Below are positions 58,595-64,000 of a stretch of DNA of 64,000 nt, piece after piece (positions within the stretch are counted from its first letter, which is position 1; every line of letters begins with the position of its first letter). The notes beneath the pieces were generated by a model that saw nothing but the letters and a program-made list of their open reading frames with translations, made no database searches and was not told the DNA's origin. Source of the stretch: Diaminobutyricimonas aerilata (lineage in GTDB: Bacteria > Actinomycetota > Actinomycetes > Actinomycetales > Microbacteriaceae); NCBI RefSeq assembly GCF_002797715.1, contig NZ_PGFF01000001.1, positions 372,001-436,000 of the forward strand, given 5' to 3'. The position numbers and the translations under genes are program-made.

Positions 58595-58729
58595 TCAGAG
58601 TCCGCGGCGCATGACGCGCGGCCGGTCGTCGAGCGGACGCCAGCGGTAGTACAGCACCACTGCGACCAGCCCGCTCATGAGCGCGACCGCCGCCGATGCG
58701 AGCGTCGTGATCCCCAGCACATCCACCAT
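58595..58729 (-). CDS. Small single-pass membrane protein
   Basis: 44 residues from ATG 58729, with GGGGG upstream. MVDVLGITTLASAAVALMSGLVAVVLYYRW holds one membrane segment; the tail RPLDDRPRVMRRGL is basic and cytoplasmic. It sits between convergent ccsB and the menC gene on the same strand as menC. Function unknown. Confidence 0.5.
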   Translation of the reverse strand: MVDVLGITTLASAAVALMSGLVAVVLYYRWRPLDDRPRVMRRGL

Positions 58730-58782
58730 GATGCAACCCCCTGCTGCTCCCGTTAACCAGACAGAGGGGTCCACCCCCGGGA

Positions 58783-59805
58783 TCATGACGCGGATCGCGG
58801 AAATCCGTCCGAATCCGTCCCGAACCCATCCGGACCGTCGAGCAGGGCGCGGCACCGCCGGAGCCGGTCGAGCCACCATGCCGTGCGCTCGGGGCTCGCC
58901 GCGTGCCGGTCGAGCAGCGTCGCCGACACGGTCGGGCGCCGCACCTCGACGCGTCCCAGGCGGGGCAGCAGCGGGTCGTCGGTGACGTCGGCGCTCAGCA
59001 GCGCCGCGGTACCGAGGCCGTGATCGAGACCCGGGTCGGGCAGGCTCGCGGCGAGATGCGCTCCCATCGCGATGCCGACCGACGTGTCGAGCGCGCTCGA
59101 GACGACGGCGGGCAGTCCGGCGGCCGCGACGATGCGCCGCGCTGCCGTCACGCCGCCGAGCGGTTGCGCCTTGACGATCAACAGGTCGGCGGCACCCTCG
59201 CGGGCGACGGCGAGGGGATCCGCTGCCTTGCGCACGCTCTCGTCCGCCGCGATCGGGATCGCGAGGTCCGCGATCCGCTCGCGCAGTTCGGCCAGTTCCG
59301 GCACCGTGGCACACGGCTGCTCGGCGTACTCGAGGTCGAACGGGGAGAGCTCGCGCAGCGCGTGCTCCGCCTCATCGACGTTCCACCCGCCGTTCGCGTC
59401 GATCCGGATGCGCCCTTCGGCCCCCATCCGCCGACGCACCTCGCGCACGCGGGCGACGTCGTCCGAGCGGGTCTGCCCGCGTTCGGCGACCTTCACCTTG
59501 ACGGTGCGCACGCCGGGGAACCGGTCGAGCACCGCGGCGACCCGCTCGGGCGGCACGGCGGGCAGGGTCGCATTGACGCGCACGTCGCCGGCCCCGAGAT
59601 GCGGGGTCCAGCCGAAGTCGATCGCGGCGGCGAGCCACGCGGCCGCCTCCGCGTCGTCGTACTCGACGAACGGCGAGAACTCGGTCCAGCCCTGCGGGCC
59701 CTCGATGAGGAGCGCCTCGCGCACGTCGATGCCGCGGAACCGCGTCGCGAGCGGCAGTGCGACGACGCGGGCCCGGTCGACGAGTTCCTCGACGGAGGGC
59801 AGCAT
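58783..59805 (-). CDS. menC: o-Succinylbenzoate synthase
   Basis: 340 residues from ATG 59805, with CACACT 6 nt upstream. Enolase superfamily, menaquinone synthesis. Catalytic Lys in VKVKVAE, metal ligands in RIDANGGW, EYAEQP and IAADES, and the second Lys in LIVKAQPLGGVTAA. Genes menB and menE follow on the other strand. Confidence 0.93.
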   Translation of the reverse strand: MLPSVEELVDRARVVALPLATRFRGIDVREALLIEGPQGWTEFSPFVEYDDAEAAAWLAAAIDFGWTPHLGAGDVRVNATLPAVPPERVAAVLDRFPGVRTVKVKVAERGQTRSDDVARVREVRRRMGAEGRIRIDANGGWNVDEAEHALRELSPFDLEYAEQPCATVPELAELRERIADLAIPIAADESVRKAADPLAVAREGAADLLIVKAQPLGGVTAARRIVAAAGLPAVVSSALDTSVGIAMGAHLAASLPDPGLDHGLGTAALLSADVTDDPLLPRLGRVEVRRPTVSATLLDRHAASPERTAWWLDRLRRCRALLDGPDGFGTDSDGFPRSAS

Positions 59806-59852
59806 CCGTTCAGTGTGGCACCGCTCGCCCCGCCTGTCGCCGTGTGGCCCGC

Positions 59853-59920
59853 CGAGCGTGCCTCCATCCGACGTTTCCGAGGCGGATCGGCGCTTCAAAC
59901 GTCGGATGGAGGCACGCTCG
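59853..59920. repeat. Perfect 24-bp inverted repeat in a divergent promoter region
   Basis: Arms 59853-59876 and 59897-59920 are exact reverse complements (outer CGAGCGTGCCTCCATCCGAC), with a 20-nt loop. The element lies between the starts of menC (minus) and the gene at 60004 (plus), so it is not a terminator. Confidence 0.85.
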
Positions 59921-59991
59921 ACGGGTACGAGGGCGCCGGCGGGCCGGATGCGGGGCGCCGGGGCGACGGGCCGGCGTCCGGGCGCCGCGGT

Positions 59992-59997
59992 TAGGGT
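59992..59997 (+). promoter_or_regulatory. Leaderless-type -10 box
   Basis: TAGGGT followed by 6 nt and GTG 60004. Confidence 0.55.
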
Positions 59998-60003
59998 GGG
60001 GAC

Positions 60004-60492
60004 GTGAACGACCAGCGCGATCCCGGCGGCGCGGTGCCCGCCACCCCGCCGCCCGCCGCGGCGTCTGCGCCATCCCCGGCCCCCGACCCCGCCCCGGTCC
60101 CCGAGCCCGTCGGAGGGCCCACCCCGACGGCGCCTGCCTCGGCGACTGAGCCGGCCCCGGTCCCTGAGCCCGTCGAAGGGACCACCCCGGCCGACTCGCC
60201 GCGTCCGCGCAACCGGGTGCTCGGCATCACGACGTTCGTGCTCGCGCTGCTGCTGCTCGCCGGCAACATCGTCGGCATCGTGCTCTCCAATGATCCGGCT
60301 ACCTTCGTGGTCGCCACCGGAATCGCCTACGTCGTCATCTTCGGCTCGCTCGTCACGTTCCTGATGGGTGCCGTCGCGGCCGTCGCGAACCTCGGTCGCG
60401 GGTGGGGCTTCGGTGCGATGGCGGTCAGCTTCGTCGCCAACCCCTTCGTCATGCTGTCGGTGCTCAACCTGTTCTCGGGAGTCGGCGCGTGA
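60004..60492 (+). CDS. Pro-rich membrane protein with repeat-derived segments
   Basis: 162 residues from GTG 60004. The N-terminal about 70 residues are Pro/Ala-rich and cytoplasmic; PVPEPV(G/E)G occurs twice and each is encoded by a copy of the dispersed repeat. Then three hydrophobic segments: VLGITTFVLALLLLAGNIVGIVL, FVVATGIAYVVIFGSLVTFLMGAVAAVANL and FGAMAVSFVANPFVMLSVLNLF. Unknown function. Coupled to menB by GTGA. Confidence 0.75.
   Translation: MNDQRDPGGAVPATPPPAAASAPSPAPDPAPVPEPVGGPTPTAPASATEPAPVPEPVEGTTPADSPRPRNRVLGITTFVLALLLLAGNIVGIVLSNDPATFVVATGIAYVVIFGSLVTFLMGAVAAVANLGRGWGFGAMAVSFVANPFVMLSVLNLFSGVGA
60096..60183. repeat. Two dispersed repeat copies inside a coding region
   Basis: 60096-60118 (GGTCCCCGAGCCCGTCGGAG...) and 60159-60183 (GGTCCCTGAGCCCGTCGAAG...). 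Both keep frame and encode Pro-Val-Pro-Glu-Pro-Val. The second is near-identical to the intergenic element. Confidence 0.85.
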
Positions 60493-61400
60493 CCGTCTCG
60501 GAGCTGTTCGACCCGTCGGAGTGGACCGACGTCGCGGGCTTCGACTCGCTCACCGACATCACCTACCACCACTCCACCGACGGGCGCATCGCCCGCGTGG
60601 CGTTCGATCGCCCCGAGGTGCGCAACGCGTTCCGCCCGCACACCGTCGACGAGCTCTACGCGGCCCTCGACGACGCCCGCCGCAACCCGCGCATCGGCGT
60701 CGTGCTCCTCACCGGCAACGGCCCCAGCCCGAAAGACGGCGGCTGGGCCTTCTGCTCGGGCGGTGACCAGCGCATCCGCGGACGCTCCGGCTATCAGTAC
60801 GAAGGCGACGACGCGACCGCGCCGTCCCCGGAGCAGACCGCGTCGCTCGGTCGGTTGCACATCCTCGAGGTGCAGCGCCTCATCCGCTTCATGCCGAAGG
60901 TCGTCATCGCCGTCGTGCCCGGATGGGCGGCCGGCGGCGGGCACTCCCTGCACGTCGTCTGCGACCTCACGATCGCGAGCGCCGAGCACGGCCGTTTCAA
61001 GCAGACGGATGCGGATGTCGGCTCGTTCGACGCCGGGTACGGCAGCGCGTACTTCGCCCGGCAGATCGGGCAGAAGGCCGCGCGCGAGGTGTTCTTCCTC
61101 GCCCGCGAATACTCCGCTCAGCGGGCGTACGAACTGGGTGCGGTGAACGCCGTCGTGCCGCACGCCGACCTCGAACGCACCGCGCTGGAGTGGGCGCGCG
61201 AGGTGCTCACCAAGTCGCCGACCGCCATCCGGATGCTCAAATTCGCGTTCAACGCGGTCGACGACGGGCTCGTCGGGCAGCAGGTGTTCGCCGGCGAGGC
61301 CACCCGCCTCGCCTACGGAACGGACGAGGCCGTCGAGGGACGCGACGCGTTCCTCGAGAAGCGGGCGCCGGACTGGTCGCCCTACCCGTGGCACTTCTGA
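60489..61400 (+). CDS. menB: 1,4-Dihydroxy-2-naphthoyl-CoA synthase
   Basis: 303 residues from GTG 60489. Crotonase fold: [72 protein letters not shown], and [31 protein letters not shown]-like block with the MenB-typical SFD. Ends SPYPWHF. Menaquinone ring closure. Confidence 0.95.
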   Translation: [303 protein letters not shown]

Positions 61401-61413
61401 CCCGGACGCAACG

Positions 61414-62520
61414 ATGAGGCGGCTGCGCGCGGTGCGTGCCGCCGAGGTGCCGCAGGCGCTGCGGGCGGCGCTCGCCGGCGGCGACGCCGTCCTGCCGCTC
61501 GCCGAGGGCGCCGAGCGCCCGCATGACCTTCCCGGGCAGGTCCCGCAGCGCGTCGCCGTCGTGGTCGAGACGAGCGGGTCGAGCGGCCGGCCGAAGCGCG
61601 TGATGCTGAGCGCGGATGCCCTGCTCGCGAGCGCCGCGGCGTCGGCGTCGGCCTTCGGTGGGCCGGGACAGTGGATGCTCGCGCTGCCGACCCACTACAT
61701 CGCCGGGCTCAACGTGCTCGTGCGATCGATCGCAGCCCAGAACGACCCGGTGCCGCTCGTCGGCCGGTTCGAGCCGCAGGCGTTCATCGAGGCCGTCGGC
61801 CGGATGGACGCGTCCCGCCGGTACGTCGCGCTCGTCCCGACCCAGCTCGCCCGGATACTCGAGCATCCGGAGGCCCGGCGCGCCGCCCTCCGGCTCGACC
61901 GCATCCTCGTCGGCGGACAGGCGACCCCGGCCACGTTGCTCGCCGAGGCGCTCGACGCCGGACTCGCCGTGAGCCGCAGCTACGGGTCGAGCGAGACCAG
62001 CGGCGGGTGCGTCTACGACGGCCGGCCCATCGGCGACACCCGCCTGCGGATCGTCGACGGGCAGGTGCAGGTCGCGGGCAGCGTGCTTGCGGAGGGGTAC
62101 CTCGCCGACGAGCAACTCACGGCCGAGCGTTTCGTCGACGACGCGGGGGAGCGGTGGTACCGCACCGGCGACCTCGGGCGCCTCGGCGACGGCGGTCCGC
62201 TCGAGGTGACCGGCCGCGCCGACGACGTGATCATCAGCGGCGGCGTGAAGGTGTCACTCGGCGCCGTCGAGCGGGTCGTGCGCGACCTGCCGGGGCTCGC
62301 GGATGCGGTGGTCGTCGCCGCGCCGCACCCGGAGTGGGGTGATGTGCCGGTCGTCGTGACCACGCACACCGCCGACCTCGACGGGATGCGGGCTGCGGTG
62401 GGGCACGCGCTCGGCGCGGCCGCTCGCCCGTTCCGGGTGCTCGTGGTCGACGAGCTGCCGCTGCTGCCGTCCGGCAAACCGGATCGGCGCGAGCTCACGG
62501 TCCGAGCCGCGCAGCGCTGA
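61414..62520 (+). CDS. menE: o-Succinylbenzoate-CoA ligase
   Basis: 368 residues, a short adenylate-forming enzyme. P-loop VVVETSGSSGRPKRV, SRSYGSSETSGGCVYDG, YRTGDLGRL, GRADDVIISGGVKVSLGAVERVV, and the catalytic Lys in LLPSGKPDRRELT. It supplies the MenB substrate. It follows menB by 13 nt. Confidence 0.94.
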   Translation: MRRLRAVRAAEVPQALRAALAGGDAVLPLAEGAERPHDLPGQVPQRVAVVVETSGSSGRPKRVMLSADALLASAAASASAFGGPGQWMLALPTHYIAGLNVLVRSIAAQNDPVPLVGRFEPQAFIEAVGRMDASRRYVALVPTQLARILEHPEARRAALRLDRILVGGQATPATLLAEALDAGLAVSRSYGSSETSGGCVYDGRPIGDTRLRIVDGQVQVAGSVLAEGYLADEQLTAERFVDDAGERWYRTGDLGRLGDGGPLEVTGRADDVIISGGVKVSLGAVERVVRDLPGLADAVVVAAPHPEWGDVPVVVTTHTADLDGMRAAVGHALGAAARPFRVLVVDELPLLPSGKPDRRELTVRAAQR

Positions 62521-62751
62521 AGGCGGTGTGATCGGCCTCGAATCCCGCCAGGGGTGAGGGGCATCGTTCGCGCCCGCTGGGCGTCCGCCGTCTCGCTTCG
62601 ATCGGCGGAGATCCGCCTCGGTGCAGCGAATCGGGTCTTGACATTGACCCTGCATCAACGCCTCATGCTGTCGCCGAGGCGCCGGCGTCGGCCGATCGGC
62701 AGCGTCATACGCGCGCCTCGACCGATATCCACCGGACCACGAGGACAGCGA
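62521..62751. other. Intergenic region upstream of the last ABC exporter
   Basis: 230 nt without a gene. TTGACA at 62638-62643 is a good -35. No convincing -10 at 17 bp was found; at 19 bp the hexamer is TCATGC. Nothing else noted. Confidence 0.4.
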
Positions 62752-63447
62752 ATGTTTGTTTCAGTCTCAGGGCTCGCGAAGAGCTACGACACCGGCGTGG
62801 TGACGCCGGTTCTCCGAGGCGTCGATCTCCAACTCGATCAGGGACGGATCGGCGTCATCCTCGGCCCATCCGGGTCGGGCAAGTCGACGCTGATGAACGT
62901 GATCGGCGGTCTCGATCGGCCGGACGACGGCTCGGTCGAGGTGGACGGACAGCGCATCACCGACTTCAACGACGCCGGGCTCGCCGAGTACAGGCGGGAC
63001 CGCGTCGGGTTCGTCTTCCAGTTCTACAACCTCGTGCCGAACCTCACGGCCGGCGAGAACATCGACGTCGTCTCCAACATCAGCAGGCAGCCACTGTCGA
63101 CCGGCGAGGTGCTCTCCGCTGTGGGGCTGTCCGACAAGAAGCATCGGTTCCCGAGGGAGCTCTCGGGCGGCGAGCAGCAGCGTGTCGCGATAGCGCGAGC
63201 GATCGTGAAGAACCCCAAGCTCCTGCTGTGCGACGAGCCCACCGGGGCCCTGGACGCGGAGGCGTCCCGCGACGTGCTCGCCCTCATCCAGCAGGTCAAC
63301 GCCGACTTCGGCACGACCGTCCTGATGATCACCCACAACGAGGCGATCGCCGACATGGCCCACAGCGTCTTCCGCATGCGAAGCGGTGACGTCGTGACCG
63401 CGACGCACAACGCCCAGCCCATTCCCGCCGAGAGGATCGACTGGTGA
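62752..63447 (+). CDS. MacB/LolD-type ABC transporter ATP-binding protein
   Basis: 231 residues. Walker A GPSGSGKST, Q-loop FVFQFYNLV, signature LSGGEQQR, Walker B LLLCDEPTGALD, switch His MITHNEA. ATG 62752 after GAGGACAG. Starts a second exporter operon of the window. Confidence 0.93.
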   Translation: MFVSVSGLAKSYDTGVVTPVLRGVDLQLDQGRIGVILGPSGSGKSTLMNVIGGLDRPDDGSVEVDGQRITDFNDAGLAEYRRDRVGFVFQFYNLVPNLTAGENIDVVSNISRQPLSTGEVLSAVGLSDKKHRFPRELSGGEQQRVAIARAIVKNPKLLLCDEPTGALDAEASRDVLALIQQVNADFGTTVLMITHNEAIADMAHSVFRMRSGDVVTATHNAQPIPAERIDW

Positions 63448-64000
63448 CGGCGCTGGGCCGGCGCGTCCGGCGGATGATCGCCGAGCGCAAGGGCCGGTTC
63501 GTCGGCACCGTCATCCTCGTGCTCGTCGGCAGCTTCTACTTCACCGCCGCCACCGGAATCGCGGGCAGCCTCGAGCGGATGGTCGTCGGGTTCGCCGAGG
63601 AGAACAGGCAGGAGGATCTCACCTTCACCACGGATCGCCCCCTTCGGGACATCCCGGCGCGGGAGGCGGACCTCGCGGCCGTGATCGACGAGCAGTCGCA
63701 GCACGAGGTCGCCCTCCCCGGCGCCGAACTCCGGCTCCTCGAAGCGGGGACGGAGGTCAACACCTCGAGGATCATGTCGGGACGCGATCTGGAGAACCCC
63801 GGGGAGGTCCTGCTCGATCCGCGGTTCTTCGCCGCGCAGAACCGGCAGCTCGGCGACGAGATCACTCTCGACGGCCGGTCCTTCACCGTCGTCGGCACGG
63901 TGGCCGTGCCGAACTACGTCTACATCCTCAAGAACTACCACGATGTCCTGCCCACCACCGGCTTCGGCATCGGCGTCATCTCGGCCCCCGACATGACGGC
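63444..64000 (+). CDS. FtsX-family ABC permease (3' end outside window)
   Basis: First 185 residues only. GTG 63444 overlaps the ATPase stop (GTGA). An N-terminal membrane segment (RFVGTVILVLVGSFYFTAATGIAGSL) is followed by an external core domain. The sequence DLTFTTDRPLRDIPAREADLAAVIDEQSQHEVALPGAELRLLEAGTEVN and NPGEVLLDPRFFAAQNRQLGDEITLDGRSFTVVGT is of the MacB core type. Confidence 0.85.
   Translation, partial: MTALGRRVRRMIAERKGRFVGTVILVLVGSFYFTAATGIAGSLERMVVGFAEENRQEDLTFTTDRPLRDIPAREADLAAVIDEQSQHEVALPGAELRLLEAGTEVNTSRIMSGRDLENPGEVLLDPRFFAAQNRQLGDEITLDGRSFTVVGTVAVPNYVYILKNYHDVLPTTGFGIGVISAPDMT

Noticed and set aside
59853-59920. Rho-independent terminator
   Set aside because: It lies between divergent starts, so no transcript from a flanking gene would end there.
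1-64000. tRNA or rRNA genes
   Set aside because: No cloverleaf with a TTCGA-type arm and CCA-compatible acceptor stem was recognised by eye; a tRNA scan would settle it.

Overview
The window is GC-rich, densely coded DNA from an actinobacterium. A member of the Microbacteriaceae is the best guess (inference from gene content and style). Supporting points are small MG-L-TY proteins of a kind I associate with that family, a BldC-like regulator beside a 32-residue basic ribosomal protein (bS22 type), GTG-rich starts, ATGA/GTGA gene overlaps, and dispersed GGTCCCTGAGCCTGTCGAAG repeats. At least a dozen genes show a TANNNT hexamer followed by about 6 nt and then the start codon, which is the layout of leaderless transcripts.

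Layout. 1-3.1 kb: carbohydrate ABC importer (binding protein cut by the window edge, two permeases). 3.3-8.7 kb: membrane-anchored HNH nuclease, then a signalling group with an RsbQ-like hydrolase overlapping a PAS-GAF-GGDEF cyclase, three small proteins and an EAL phosphodiesterase. 8.8-13.4 kb: Dabb protein with a possible 20-residue leader, two universal-stress proteins and a DevS/DevR-like two-component pair. 13.4-19.5 kb: 2OG-Fe(II) oxygenase, a four-gene ESX/LXG-like cassette with a hydrolase effector candidate, PAP2 phosphatase and an AAC(3)-like acetyltransferase. 19.5-21.3 kb: MarR regulator with photolyase.

21.4-30.3 kb looks like an accessory resistance block: MacB-type ABC exporter divergent from a histidine kinase/response regulator pair, a small membrane protein, a TipA-like MerR regulator, and a TetR regulator divergent from a quinone-oxidoreductase-like gene and a TetX-like flavin monooxygenase, with a large palindromic operator between them. 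30.4-40.4 kb: mixed housekeeping and orphan genes (ACT protein, esterase/MerR pair, AAA ATPase, MFS transporter, RlmC, lipoprotein, methyltransferase, epoxide hydrolase, receiver-less winged-helix regulator).

40.4-43.2 kb is a compact three-gene insert (regulator, small protein, serine hydrolase). It is bounded by a 21-bp direct repeat that is also the 3' end of a pentapeptide-repeat gene, so it looks like a site-specifically inserted cassette with no recombinase of its own.

43.2-64 kb is mostly core: upp, tadA, CDF transporter, proC, KtrA/KtrB-like potassium uptake, ArsR regulator, BldC, bS22, glutaredoxin-like protein, PadR regulator with a histidine-rich head, short AspRS, a cytochrome c maturation operon (phosphatase, ResA/TlpA, CcdA, ResB, CcsB), and menaquinone genes menC, menB and menE, ending in an ABC exporter cut by the window edge. 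Dispersed repeats lie between genes and in two cases inside coding sequence. I saw no rRNA, tRNA or CRISPR array.
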